Assembly: GCA_020845735.1 (NCBI GenBank)
Contig: JADLFF010000078.1
Location: forward strand, 1-64,000
Length of the DNA stretch: 64,000 nt
DNA from: Dehalococcoidia bacterium
Lineage (GTDB): Bacteria > Chloroflexota > Dehalococcoidia > UBA2979
Direction: 5' to 3'
Each line of letters starts with the position of its first letter. The stretch's first letter is position 1. Below the pieces are notes generated by a model. It ran no database searches. It saw only the letters and a program-made list of their open reading frames with translations, and was not told where the DNA came from. Position numbers and translations under genes: made by a program. Positions 43,453 through 52,697 of this stretch are shown in pieces.

Positions 43453-44202
43453 TCAGATGCGAGTCGCGAACACGATCACACGGTGGTCGTACTCCCGCGC
43501 ACTCGAGTCGAACGTGCCACCGCAGGTGATCAGCGTGAGCGTCTGAGGCCCATCGCGTGGCCCGATGATGTGCGCGATGTCGGCCTCCTCCGGTCGCACG
43601 AGGTACGTCCGCTGGACGGCGTAGCGGATCCCGCCGTCGCCCGTCTGCACCTCGATGGCGTCGCCCGGCCGCAGGTTCTGCAGCTGGTAGAACACGGCAC
43701 GCGCTCCACCCCAGGTGACGTGCCCGGCCATCACCGCGTTGCCCGAGCTGCCGGGGAGCGCCGTGAAGCCGTACCAGGCAACCGTCGAGGAGCTCTGCGG
43801 GATCTCCATGACGCCCGCGGCATCCACGCCCATCTGAAGAATCGGGGCGTCGACGCCCAGCGCGGGGATGCGCACGCGAACGACGGCGGGCGCGGCCGCT
43901 CGAGGCGTGGCAGGCCGCGGGGTCGCCGCGGAACCCGCCGAGGGCGCGACCGGTGTCGTTGCCGGGGCGGTGGTCGCCGCGGGCGTGGGCTCCTCGGTGG
44001 CTGCGGGTGTGGCGTCGGGCGTCGCCGGCGCCTCCACGGCTGCCGCCGAGGTGGGCTCCACGGTGGCGAGGCCCGAGTCGCGGACCGCGGGCGGCGCGGA
44101 GCCGCACGCAGCCGCCGCGAGGGCGCACGCAACCATGAGTGCGGCCACCCCTCGGCGAGCCCAGGCGGACGGAGCGGCGCTCGCCCACGGCTGATGCGTC
44201 AT
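43453..44202 (-). CDS. Sortase (class E/F-like), predicted lipoprotein-type N-terminus
   Basis: A 249-residue transpeptidase. The sortase triad is H161 (AGHVTWGG), C227 (TLITCGG) and R241 (DHRVIVFA). The N-terminus has a hydrophobic segment ending in AAAC with Cys33, so it might be a lipoprotein instead of having a transmembrane helix; this is followed by a Pro/Ala/Thr linker and the barrel from about residue 105. It should attach the adjacent LPKAG protein to the wall or to another protein. It lies 160 bp upstream of the surface-protein gene, on the same strand. The class is not certain. Confidence 0.83.
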   Translation of the reverse strand: MTHQPWASAAPSAWARRGVAALMVACALAAAACGSAPPAVRDSGLATVEPTSAAAVEAPATPDATPAATEEPTPAATTAPATTPVAPSAGSAATPRPATPRAAAPAVVRVRIPALGVDAPILQMGVDAAGVMEIPQSSSTVAWYGFTALPGSSGNAVMAGHVTWGGARAVFYQLQNLRPGDAIEVQTGDGGIRYAVQRTYLVRPEEADIAHIIGPRDGPQTLTLITCGGTFDSSAREYDHRVIVFATRI

Positions 44203-44312
44203 CGTCCGATGTCTCTCATATCAACTTCTATTCTCGGGATTTCTGACGCGACTTTGAGGGTACTGCCGATGCTGAGCTGCGGGATTACTAGACACATTCC
44301 GACTCTCGGGGC

Positions 44313-45323
44313 ATGCCGGTTACAAGACATAGTACGTCGGACGCCTCGTCACCGTTCCCCCGCGTTCCTCGCGAGGCTATCGCCAGCGTAGCCAGCGCGC
44401 TCGCCGTCGTGATCGTCGTCGGCGCGTACGTCTTCGCGACGGGGGACGCCGCGCCAGCCCTGAGCGTCGGCACGCGCGGGCAGGCCTCATTTGGCGAGGC
44501 GGCGGCTCCCGAGGCGGCCGCGGCCGATGCGGCACCGGCACCAATCGTGGCCCCCGAGGTCGTGCGGTCTCAACCGAGCGCCGCGCCGCCTCCTGCCTTC
44601 TCCATCGCGCTGCCCGAGGGCTCGTCGGTGGCGCCCGTCGCAGCGCCGGCGGCCCGCGCGAACGGGAGCGCGGGCGGTACGGCTGCTGCGGAGGGGACAG
44701 ATGACGCGACGGTGCTCGGAGCGGCGGTCACCCCGTCCTCCCCGACCACCCCGCCCACCCCGCCCGCCCCGGCGGCGCTTGTCGAGGCGACACCGGCGCC
44801 CGTCTCGCCTCCGGCCGCGCCGGCGGTGGTCGCGACCGCAGTGCCCGCTGCTGCCTCCACGCCGACGCCGCCCGCTGCCGCATCCGCGCTCTCCGTCGCG
44901 GCTCCGCCTGCTGCCGCACCTGTGCTGACGGATCGCGAGCGCGGCCTGCTAGAGGCCATGAACGCACGACGTGCTGCGGCGGGCCTCGCGACGCTGGAGC
45001 CTGTGTCCGCGCTCACGTCGGCATCGCGGAGCCGATCGAGCGACATGCTCGCGAACAACTACTTTGCGCACACCAGTCCCACGGGGCAGACCTGGTACAG
45101 CCTGCTCTCGAGTGCGGGCGTGGGCTACTCGGCGGGTGGCGAGAACCTCGCGAAGGTGAGCGGCTCGGTCACAGTCGCGGTGACCCAGGCGATCGAGGCG
45201 CTGATGGCCAGCCCGACGCACCGCGCGAACATCCTCAACCCGGCCTTCCGCAAAGTCGGCGTGGGTGCCGCCGGCCAGGCCGACCAGGTCACCATCTTCA
45301 CGTCAATCTTCACGGACCGCTGA
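44313..45323 (+). CDS. CAP (SCP/PR1)-domain protein, membrane anchored
   Basis: A 336-residue protein: a hydrophobic segment (VASALAVVIVVGAYVFA, residues about 27-44), a long Ala/Pro linker to about residue 210, then a CAP domain with NYFAHTSPTG, GGENLAKVSG and SPTHRANILNPAFRKVGVG. The conserved histidines are those of FAHTSP and HRANIL. CAP proteins in bacteria are secreted and of varied role (lipid binding, possible proteolysis). It is divergent from the sortase gene and may share its promoter region. Confidence 0.8.
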   Translation: MPVTRHSTSDASSPFPRVPREAIASVASALAVVIVVGAYVFATGDAAPALSVGTRGQASFGEAAAPEAAAADAAPAPIVAPEVVRSQPSAAPPPAFSIALPEGSSVAPVAAPAARANGSAGGTAAAEGTDDATVLGAAVTPSSPTTPPTPPAPAALVEATPAPVSPPAAPAVVATAVPAAASTPTPPAAASALSVAAPPAAAPVLTDRERGLLEAMNARRAAAGLATLEPVSALTSASRSRSSDMLANNYFAHTSPTGQTWYSLLSSAGVGYSAGGENLAKVSGSVTVAVTQAIEALMASPTHRANILNPAFRKVGVGAAGQADQVTIFTSIFTDR

Positions 45324-45336
45324 GGTCCCGGCGCCG

Positions 45337-46590
45337 CTACTTCGGCAACGCGTAGCTCGTGCCGATGACCCCCGCCGCCTCGAGTCCCGCGATCTCCTCG
45401 GGTGAGTAGCCGAGCTCACCGAAGACCTCGTCGTTGAACTCACCCACGAGGCCGCTCGGCCGGTCCCACGTCGGTCCATCGGGGGAGATCGACCACAGGA
45501 ACCCCGGCATGATGCGCGTGCCGGCGTACTTGCTCGTGACGTACTTGAACCAGTCCCGTGCCTGGAGCTGGGCGCTCGCGTAGTGGCCGGGCGGGTCCAC
45601 GATCGGCGCCGCGATGGCTCCCGCCGCCGCGATCGCATCGGCGGCGTCCGTCGCGAGCAGGTGCTGCGTGAAGCCGGTGATCGCCGCGTCGACCTCGGTG
45701 CGCGCGCGCAGGCGGCCGACGACGGTCGCCCAGGGGTGGCCGGGCTCGGCCCACTCCGGATGCCCGAGGGCCTGCGCGAGTCCCGCCCACTGGCGGTCGC
45801 TCTCGGCGGCGACGAACACCCAGCTGTCCTCGCCTGCCGCGCGATACGCGTCGTGCGGCACGATGTGCGGGTCCACGTTGCCCAGCTTCTCGGGCCGGCG
45901 CCCGAGCAGCGTCCACTCGGCGAACGTGCCGGGCATCTGCCAGGCCAGCGCCTCGATCTGCGACAGGTCGATGAAGCACCCCTCGCCGGTGGCGTCCCGC
46001 TGCCGGAGGCCGGTCAGGGCCGCGAAGAGCAGCGTGAGCGCCCCCGTCGCGTCCGAGTGGTAGATCGATCGCGTCTCCTCGGGCGGGTCGCCCGGGTACC
46101 CGCGGATCGCGGTGTGGCCCGCCGATGCGTCCAGCCCCGAGCCCAGCGTCACGTACCCCTGGTACGGGCCTTCCTTGCCCCACCCCGGCATCGAGATCAT
46201 GACGAGCCGCGGGTTGATCTCGCGCAGGACCTCCCAGCCCCACCCCATGCGCTCCACCGTGCCCGCCGAATAGCCCTCGTACAGGACGTCGGCGCCGCGC
46301 ACGAGGCGGCGAAAGGGCTCGGCGCCGTCGGGGTGGCGCAGGTTGAGGGTGATGTTGCGCTTGTTGCGATTCGGCAGGTGGTGGATGCCCGATCGCTCGT
46401 ACGGCGGGCCATCGCCCGGGGCCATCCCCACGCCCACATCGACGAGGGCGCGCGTCTGCGAGTTCCGCGGGTACGACTCCACCTTGATCACGTCCGCGCC
46501 CAGGTCGCCGAGCAGTGACCCGGCCATCGGGCCCGCCCACACCTCGCTGAGTTCGACCACGCGCAGACCGGCGAGCACGTGAGAGGTCAT
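45337..46590 (-). CDS. CaiB/BaiF-family CoA transferase (family III)
   Basis: A 417-residue family III CoA transferase. Motifs include VVELSEVWAGPMAGSLLGDLGADVIKVE and RNKRNITLNLRHPDG, with an aspartate in the LGSGLDASAG region at the place of the catalytic Asp. These enzymes move CoA between carboxylic acids. The paralogue starts four bases upstream of this gene, so the two are translated together and probably form a heterodimer or act in one pathway. The substrates are unknown. Confidence 0.83.
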   Translation of the reverse strand: MTSHVLAGLRVVELSEVWAGPMAGSLLGDLGADVIKVESYPRNSQTRALVDVGVGMAPGDGPPYERSGIHHLPNRNKRNITLNLRHPDGAEPFRRLVRGADVLYEGYSAGTVERMGWGWEVLREINPRLVMISMPGWGKEGPYQGYVTLGSGLDASAGHTAIRGYPGDPPEETRSIYHSDATGALTLLFAALTGLRQRDATGEGCFIDLSQIEALAWQMPGTFAEWTLLGRRPEKLGNVDPHIVPHDAYRAAGEDSWVFVAAESDRQWAGLAQALGHPEWAEPGHPWATVVGRLRARTEVDAAITGFTQHLLATDAADAIAAAGAIAAPIVDPPGHYASAQLQARDWFKYVTSKYAGTRIMPGFLWSISPDGPTWDRPSGLVGEFNDEVFGELGYSPEEIAGLEAAGVIGTSYALPK

Positions 46591-46594
46591 GCCG

Positions 46595-47773
46595 CTATCC
46601 CGTCACGCCGGCGCGGAACAGCGCCGCCTGCTCGTCCCTGGAGTACCCCGCCGCGTCGAGCACCTCGATGGTGTGCGCACCGAGGGCCGGCGCCGGCCGG
46701 GCCTGCCACGCGGCGTCGAGGTGGAAGGGCGGCCCGGCGATCGTGATCGCGCCGACGTCCGGTTGCTCGACCGTCACCAGTGAGCCGCGGGCGATCGACT
46801 GGGGATCCTCGATGAAGTCCGGCACCTCGACCGTCGGCGCGACCATCACGCCGTACTGCTGGAGCTCCTCGAAGACCTGCTGCTTCGTGCGTGCCATGAG
46901 CCAGGGCTCGAGGTAGGTCATGTAGTCGTTCCAGTGCAGCGCCTTCTGGTCGGGCGTCGCAAACCGCGGGTCCGTGATCAGCTCGGGGTGGCCCATGCCC
47001 TCGCAGAGCCGCGCGAAGAAGCGCTCGCCGCCCGCGGCGAACATGACGTAACCGTCCGCGCAGCGATAGTTCCCGACGGGGTAGTTCGCCTTCGACTGGC
47101 CCCCGGTGCGCGGTTGCTCGGCTCCCGAGAACGACCAGACGACGAAGTACGTGTCGACGTTGCCCGACAGCGCTTCGATCGCGGACACGTCGATGTCGCG
47201 CCGCTCGCCCTCGTGCTCCAACGACCACACGGCGGCAGCGCCGACGGCCGCGGCCGTGCCGCCCACCTGCATCGCGGGGATGTACGGGCCATAGCGCAGC
47301 GGCGGACGACCCGCGATCGCGTGCAGGTGCATCCGAGTCGTCCACGCGAACGTCGACGTGTCGTTCTCGGTGCGGTCGGCGAACGGGCCGTCGAGCCCGT
47401 GCGGGGTGATGGTCACGACGCTCGCCCCGGCACCACCGAGGACGCCTCGCAGCTGGCTGGCCTGGGAGGGCGGGCACTCCACGATGGCGAGCTGCGCGCC
47501 CTCCGCGATGCGCGCCAGCGCCTCGAGGCCCGACGGGGTCTCCAGGTCGAGCACGACCGAACGCTTCCCGGTGTCGATCGCCATGTGGTACGCGCCGCGA
47601 TCGATGTGCGGGCGGTCCTCGGCGAACGGGGCGAGGCGGCGCAGGAGGCCGCCGCCCGGAGCCTCGATCTTGATCACGTCGGCGCCGAAGTCCGAGAACG
47701 GCTTGGTGGCTGCCGCGACGGCGACGCCACCCCCGATCTCGATGACACGCACGCCGGTGAGTGGTTGTGCCAC
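46595..47773 (-). CDS. CaiB/BaiF-family CoA transferase (family III)
   Basis: A 392-residue family III CoA transferase beginning PLTGVRVIEIGGGVAVAAATKPF, with the same overall pattern as its neighbour but a shorter N-terminal. The typical TGKRSVVLDLETPSG and the C-terminal IEDPQSIARGSL are seen. At the region around the catalytic aspartate I see AIDTGKRS and FADRTENDTSTF; I cannot tell which Asp is the nucleophile. It is the first of a two-gene unit with the next CoA transferase. Confidence 0.82.
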   Translation of the reverse strand: MAQPLTGVRVIEIGGGVAVAAATKPFSDFGADVIKIEAPGGGLLRRLAPFAEDRPHIDRGAYHMAIDTGKRSVVLDLETPSGLEALARIAEGAQLAIVECPPSQASQLRGVLGGAGASVVTITPHGLDGPFADRTENDTSTFAWTTRMHLHAIAGRPPLRYGPYIPAMQVGGTAAAVGAAAVWSLEHEGERRDIDVSAIEALSGNVDTYFVVWSFSGAEQPRTGGQSKANYPVGNYRCADGYVMFAAGGERFFARLCEGMGHPELITDPRFATPDQKALHWNDYMTYLEPWLMARTKQQVFEELQQYGVMVAPTVEVPDFIEDPQSIARGSLVTVEQPDVGAITIAGPPFHLDAAWQARPAPALGAHTIEVLDAAGYSRDEQAALFRAGVTG

Positions 47774-47888
47774 ACCCTACCTCGCGATGACTGGGGCCGT
47801 TGTCAGGTGGGGCGTACCTAACACCACCAGCGGTGCGACCGTCAACGTGAGTTATCGAGCAGCGGCCACCTCGGCCGGACGCGGTGGC

Positions 47889-50060
47889 CTAGAAGCGCAG
47901 CAACGGCAGCAGCGCGCTGTACTCGTCCGACCACAGCAGCGGCGCCTTTTCCGTGGGCAGCGGGTCTGCCTCGTCGCGCACGCGCGGGGTCTCGAGGAAC
48001 GCGCGGTTGTCCGTCAGCAGGACGAACTCGGAGCGATTGGTGCCTCGTTCGAGGCTGTCCTCGCTGACGAAGAGGCGCACCTCCAGCTTTGCCTCCTCGG
48101 CGAGCGCCCGCACGACCGGCGTCATGTCGAGGAAGCGATTGCTCACGTTGACCGCGATGATGCCGCCCTCGCTGAGGTGCTCCCGGTACAGGTCGACGGC
48201 CTGCTTGGTCAGGAGGTGCACCGGCACGGCATCGCTGTTGAACGCGTCCATGACGAAGACATCGAAGCGCTGGAGGTCCCCCGCGTCGCGCTGCCGCTCG
48301 AGCACGATGCGGCCGTCACCGAGGAGGACATCGACCTGTGCGCCACGTGCATTCGCGTCGGCGATGTAGGAGAACTGCTCGCGCGCGATCAGGTCGACCT
48401 GCGGGTCAATCTCGTAGTAGCGCATCACGTCCCCACGCTCGGCGTACGAGGCGACCGAGCCGGTGCCGAGCCCGATCACCCCGATGCGCATCGGCCGTCC
48501 CGCCGCCCTCGAGGGGTGGTGCTGGAGCGCCACCCCGAGCCCACTGTCCACGCCAAAGTACGAGGTGTGCCAGGCGCGGCGCTCCGGGGACAGGAACTGC
48601 TGCCCGTGCAGCGTCTGGCCGTGGACCAGCTGGTACTGGTGCAGCAGCGGGTCGCTCGCCCACACCTCCTGCACCTGGAGCGCGCTGTAGAAGTTCCGCG
48701 TGACCAGGAAGCGGCCCGATCGTTCGAAGTTCACCTTGCCGAGGAGCAACATCGCGACGGTCACGGAGACGCCGGCCGCGATGCCCGTCCCGAAGAGCGC
48801 GGCGAATCGGATCCCGCTGTCCGGCGACTGGATCACGAGGCGCAACATCGCGATGCCCACGACCACGGACGCCAGCACCACGGAGATGTGGTACTCCCAG
48901 TAGCCGTCGAGGACGGCCGGGGCGCCCATCGCAACCAGCGCACCACCGAGCGCGCCTCCCGCCGACACGCTCAGGTAGAACACGGTCAGCCGGCGCACGC
49001 CGGGCCGCAACTGCACCAGCTCGCCGTGGCAGAGCATGGCGACGAAGTACAGCGCGCCGAGCAGCACGCCGGCCTCCTGCACCAGCGACAGTCGACCCGG
49101 TCGGAGGATCGTGTATGCGGCGCCGGCCACGAACAGCAGCACGATCGGCGCGTAGATCCCCGGGTGGTACCAGCGATCGCTGTCGAAGGTGAGGATGAAC
49201 GTCAGCAGGTAGATGCTCAGCGGCAGCACCCACAGCAGCGGGACCGGTGCGATCTCCTGCGTGAGGCGGTTCGTCGTCGCCAGCAGCGCGGCCGAGGCCA
49301 CCGCCGGCAGGATGAGCCAGAGCGCGACTCGCACCGGATGCAGGCGGTCGCCCGCGGCGTCCTCAGCCATCGAGGTGGTCGCCGGCGTGGACACGGGGTT
49401 CGCGGCGTGCCGTCGCGCCTCGCGCAGCTGGAGGTAGGCGATCGAGCCGCAGAGCAGCGTGAAGGCGACGTACGTCCCCGACCACAGCCACGCCTGCGCA
49501 TGGAGGCCCAGGACGCGCTCGAAGGTGGCGGGGTAAGAGAGGAGCGCCGCCAGCGAGGCGACGTTCGACAGGGCGTACAGACGGTACGGGGAGCGTCCCG
49601 GGAAGTGCCTCGCGAACCAGCCCTGCAGCAACGGCCCGTTCGCGGCGAGCAGGAGGTACGGCGCCCCAACAGTGAGCGCCAGCAGCGCGATGATGTTGAG
49701 GACGGGGTCGTCGGTGGTCTGCGGCTTCAGCGCCGCCGAGGGGATGATCGGCAGGGCGAGCAGCGCCACCGCCAGCAGGCCGAGGTGCGTGAGCGCCTGC
49801 CCTCGGAGCCCGAGCCACGTCGTGATCACGTGCGCGTAGGCGTAGCCGAACAGCAGGAACAGCTGGAAGAAGAGGAGTGCGGCCGCCCAGACACCGGCGC
49901 TGCCGCCGAACCAGGGCAGCACGAACTTCCCCACGATGGGCTGTACCTGGAACAGCAGGAACGCACCCACGAAGATCGTGATGCCGTACAGGACCTGGAC
50001 CCGCCGCTCGGTCAGGCGTTCCGTCGCGCTCACCGAGCTCTCCACCGTACCGATCGCCAC
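47889..50060 (-). CDS. Membrane-fused spermidine synthase-like protein
   Basis: A 723-residue protein with an N-terminal membrane half of about 12 hydrophobic segments (starting VLYGITIFVGAFLLFQVQPI) and a C-terminal methyltransferase-like/spermidine synthase fold: IGLGTGSVASYAERGD, YYEIDPQVDLIARE, VLLGDGRIVLERQ and FDVFVMDAFNSDAVP. This fused family is common in bacteria but its activity is not proven. The acidic residues typical of aminopropyltransferase are only partly recognisable. The PLP decarboxylase at 7.9 kb could provide its diamine, which is a guess. GTG 50060 is the start. Confidence 0.8.
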   Translation of the reverse strand: MAIGTVESSVSATERLTERRVQVLYGITIFVGAFLLFQVQPIVGKFVLPWFGGSAGVWAAALLFFQLFLLFGYAYAHVITTWLGLRGQALTHLGLLAVALLALPIIPSAALKPQTTDDPVLNIIALLALTVGAPYLLLAANGPLLQGWFARHFPGRSPYRLYALSNVASLAALLSYPATFERVLGLHAQAWLWSGTYVAFTLLCGSIAYLQLREARRHAANPVSTPATTSMAEDAAGDRLHPVRVALWLILPAVASAALLATTNRLTQEIAPVPLLWVLPLSIYLLTFILTFDSDRWYHPGIYAPIVLLFVAGAAYTILRPGRLSLVQEAGVLLGALYFVAMLCHGELVQLRPGVRRLTVFYLSVSAGGALGGALVAMGAPAVLDGYWEYHISVVLASVVVGIAMLRLVIQSPDSGIRFAALFGTGIAAGVSVTVAMLLLGKVNFERSGRFLVTRNFYSALQVQEVWASDPLLHQYQLVHGQTLHGQQFLSPERRAWHTSYFGVDSGLGVALQHHPSRAAGRPMRIGVIGLGTGSVASYAERGDVMRYYEIDPQVDLIAREQFSYIADANARGAQVDVLLGDGRIVLERQRDAGDLQRFDVFVMDAFNSDAVPVHLLTKQAVDLYREHLSEGGIIAVNVSNRFLDMTPVVRALAEEAKLEVRLFVSEDSLERGTNRSEFVLLTDNRAFLETPRVRDEADPLPTEKAPLLWSDEYSALLPLLRF

Positions 50061-50149
50061 GTGTTCCCCCCGGTCTCCATCGCGATCAGCCTAGGCGAGG
50101 GTTCGCCCGAGGGCGATACTCTGACAGGGGCGCCGGCGCTGGAGGGCCT

Positions 50150-50851
50150 GTGGGACGTGTGCTCGTCGTGGAGGATGATGCGACGCTGCTCGATGCCGTC
50201 GCCTATAACCTCGAGCGCGACGGTCACCAGGTCAGCACTGCCGCCGATGGCGTTGCCGGTCTCAGCCTGGCCCGCGAGGAGCGACCGGACCTCATCGTCC
50301 TCGACCTGATGTTGCCGCGCATGTCGGGCGCCGACGTCTGCCGCCTCGTGCGCAACGAGCAGCCCGTGCCGATCATCATCCTCACCGCTCGCGACTCCGA
50401 GCAGGACATCATCGGTGGACTCGAGCTGGGCGCCGACGACTACGTCACGAAGCCCTTCTCGATGCGCGAGCTGCGTGCCCGCGTGAACGCCCTCCTGCGC
50501 CGCGACGAGATGTCGCGCGAGGCCGGCCCCCGAGGCGACGCGCTGCCGGGCGATGTCCTCAGGGCGGGCGACATCGAGCTCGACGTCGGGCGGCACATCG
50601 TGCTCAAGAACGGCACCGAGGTGGCACTCCGTCCTCGCGAGTTTTTGCTCCTCGAGTACCTGATGCGCCATGCCGGGCAGGTGCTGAGCCGCGACGTCAT
50701 CCTCGAACGCGTCTGGGGGTACACCTACGCCGGGGAGTCGCGCACCGTCGATGTCCATGTGCGCTGGCTCCGGGAGAAGATCGAGGATGATCCACCGAAC
50801 CCGGTGCATATCCAGACGGTTCGCGGGTTCGGCTACCGGTTTGTCCCGTAG
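50150..50851 (+). CDS. OmpR/PhoB-family response regulator
   Basis: A 233-residue two-domain regulator. The receiver has D9/D10, phosphorylation site D52 (VLDLMLPR), T79 and K101 (YVTKPFS). A winged-helix DNA-binding domain follows (LRPREFLLLEYLMRHAG, RTVDVHVRWLREKIE, GFGYRFVP). The GTG at 50150 has GGAGGG upstream. It is followed nine bases later by a histidine kinase gene, so the two form a system of PhoB/PhoR style; the trigger is unknown. Confidence 0.93.
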   Translation: MGRVLVVEDDATLLDAVAYNLERDGHQVSTAADGVAGLSLAREERPDLIVLDLMLPRMSGADVCRLVRNEQPVPIIILTARDSEQDIIGGLELGADDYVTKPFSMRELRARVNALLRRDEMSREAGPRGDALPGDVLRAGDIELDVGRHIVLKNGTEVALRPREFLLLEYLMRHAGQVLSRDVILERVWGYTYAGESRTVDVHVRWLREKIEDDPPNPVHIQTVRGFGYRFVP

Positions 50852-50860
50852 CCCTGGCTG

Positions 50861-52090
50861 ATGGTGCGTCGCCTGCTCCTCGCTGCGCTGCTGGTCGGAG
50901 CCGCGGCCTACCTCGGGAGCCTGGTTCACCCGAGCGCTGCCGCGGTCGCCGCCGGACTCGGGGCTGCCCTCGCGGTGTTCATTCGCCCCTCGGTGGTCCC
51001 TGTTGCGGCGCCGGCCGCCGCCGAGGTGGTGCCCGCGGCTCTTGCGCACGAGGCGGCGCCCGAGGAGCACGCGCTGCTCGACCACGTGAGCGACGCGGTG
51101 CTCGTCCTCGATGCACAACGCCTGGTCGTGCATGCCAACGTGGCCGCGCGCACCCTGCTGGCCTCCGAGGGGGGTGCGCTGGTCGGTCGCCCGCTCCTCC
51201 GCTCGGCCTGGAGCGCGGAGCTCGGTGCGCTGGTCGCGGCTGCGACCGGCATCCCGCAGGAGGTCACGCTTCCCGGCGGGCGAACCCTCCTCGCGTCCGC
51301 GTTTGCCGTCGACCGCGCGGGCGCACGCACTGGCGCGCGCACGGGCCTCGTGCTCACCGAGATCTCGGCGTCGCGGCGCGCGGATCGAGCGCGCTCGGAG
51401 CTGGTGGCGAACCTCTCTCACGAGATCCGCACGCCAGTGGCGGCCGCGCGCGCGCTCGCGGAGACACTGGAGGTCGGTGTCGAGGACGAGGAGCGCCGCC
51501 AGCGCTACCAGCGCCAGCTCCTCACCGAGCTCGACCGTCTGTCCGAGATCGTCGCGCGCGCGATGCGACTATCGAGGATCGAGACGGGTGGTGAGCTGCT
51601 CGAGATCGCGCCGCAGGAGCCGGGCCGCTTGCTCCAGTCGGCGCTGCTGCACGTCGCACCCCTCGCGGAGGTGGCGGGCGTGCGCCTCGAGGACGCGAGC
51701 GAGCCGCAGCTGCCCGCGGTGCGCGCGGACTTCGAGCGGGTGATCGAGGTGCTCACTGTCCTCCTCGACAACGCGATCAAGTTCAGTCCGCCCGCGGGCC
51801 TCATCACGGTCCGTGGGTCCCTCGATGTCGCGCGACCGGCGTTCGTGACGTTCGAGGTGCGCGATCAGGGCCCGGGCGTGCTCCCCGGCGAGCGCGAGCG
51901 CGTGTTCGAGCGTCTCTACACCGGCGACCCGGCGCGTGCGACCTCCGGCGATCGAGCCGGGTTCGGGCTTGGCCTCGCCATCGCCCGTCACCTCATCGCG
52001 CGTCACGGCGGTCAGATCTGGATCGAGGATGTCCCCGGGCCCGGGGCGTCGTTCCGCTTCACGCTCCCCCTGGTGCCCGAGGGGGACTAG
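50861..52090 (+). CDS. PAS-containing sensor histidine kinase (PhoR-like)
   Basis: A 409-residue kinase. Two hydrophobic N-terminal segments (residues about 4-42), a PAS domain (about 70-170, starting HALLDHVSDAVLVLDAQ), HisKA with H187 in NLSHEIRTPVAAA, and HATPase with N box DNAIKFSPP, G1 DQGPGV and G2 GFGLGLAIA. It senses through PAS in the cytoplasm or at the membrane, and phosphorylates the regulator just upstream. Layout matches PhoR-type kinases. Confidence 0.92.
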   Translation: MVRRLLLAALLVGAAAYLGSLVHPSAAAVAAGLGAALAVFIRPSVVPVAAPAAAEVVPAALAHEAAPEEHALLDHVSDAVLVLDAQRLVVHANVAARTLLASEGGALVGRPLLRSAWSAELGALVAAATGIPQEVTLPGGRTLLASAFAVDRAGARTGARTGLVLTEISASRRADRARSELVANLSHEIRTPVAAARALAETLEVGVEDEERRQRYQRQLLTELDRLSEIVARAMRLSRIETGGELLEIAPQEPGRLLQSALLHVAPLAEVAGVRLEDASEPQLPAVRADFERVIEVLTVLLDNAIKFSPPAGLITVRGSLDVARPAFVTFEVRDQGPGVLPGERERVFERLYTGDPARATSGDRAGFGLGLAIARHLIARHGGQIWIEDVPGPGASFRFTLPLVPEGD

Positions 52091-52093
52091 CGC

Positions 52094-52576
52094 TCACTGC
52101 CCGCGCATGTAGCGCCCGGTCTCGTCGAGCGCGATCGCCCTCACCTCGGGCTCCCCGAGTGCGCCCCGGCTGACGAGTGCCTGCGCGATCGCGGCGATCA
52201 GGCGCTGACGCAGCGGGTGCTCAACAGTGCGTGCGGTCTTCAGTCGGAGCCACTCGATGAAGGGCTCGGCCTCGGCGCCGTCGCCATCCGTGATCCACTG
52301 CGCGACGTCGGCGCAGCACGGCACGGTCGCCCCCGTCGCGATCGCCTCGGCCTCGGCGCCCGCGAGCGCCACGATCACCTCGGTTTCGAGGGGATTGCGC
52401 GCGGGGCCTCGACCCACGGACGCCTCGCGCGTGAGGGGGCAGCCGGATGCGCTGAGCGACAGCGGCGGGTACGGGAGGCCGCAGGCGCTCGCTGCCACGG
52501 CGTGCGCCGCGAGGTGAATCGCGCGCGGGAGTAGCGGGTGCTCGTCCGGGCCTCGGGGCGCGCAGTCAGAACTCAT
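52094..52576 (-). CDS. Degenerate M41 (FtsH-protease-like) domain protein
   Basis: A 160-residue protein with the outline of the FtsH peptidase helical domain but no AAA part. AIHLAAHAVAASACGLP corresponds to the HEAGH helix: H21 and H25 stay but the catalytic Glu is Leu. VIVALAGAEAEAIATGA matches the AGRAAEE helix, and the C-terminal LIAAIAQALVSRGALGEPEVRAI matches the terminal helices of M41. It therefore cannot be a normal zinc protease. The start ATG 52576 was chosen. It is convergent with the kinase gene. Confidence 0.6.
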   Translation of the reverse strand: MSSDCAPRGPDEHPLLPRAIHLAAHAVAASACGLPYPPLSLSASGCPLTREASVGRGPARNPLETEVIVALAGAEAEAIATGATVPCCADVAQWITDGDGAEAEPFIEWLRLKTARTVEHPLRQRLIAAIAQALVSRGALGEPEVRAIALDETGRYMRGQ

Positions 52577-52697
52577 CCGAATTCCATCCGACCCGTGATG
52601 CGGTCGCAGATCCTGTTTGCCGATGTTCAGGGTAAGGCTCGCCGCCTCACTCGTCGGACAGCTATGTGTGCGGGCCAGCTTCCGATGGGTGACTGCA

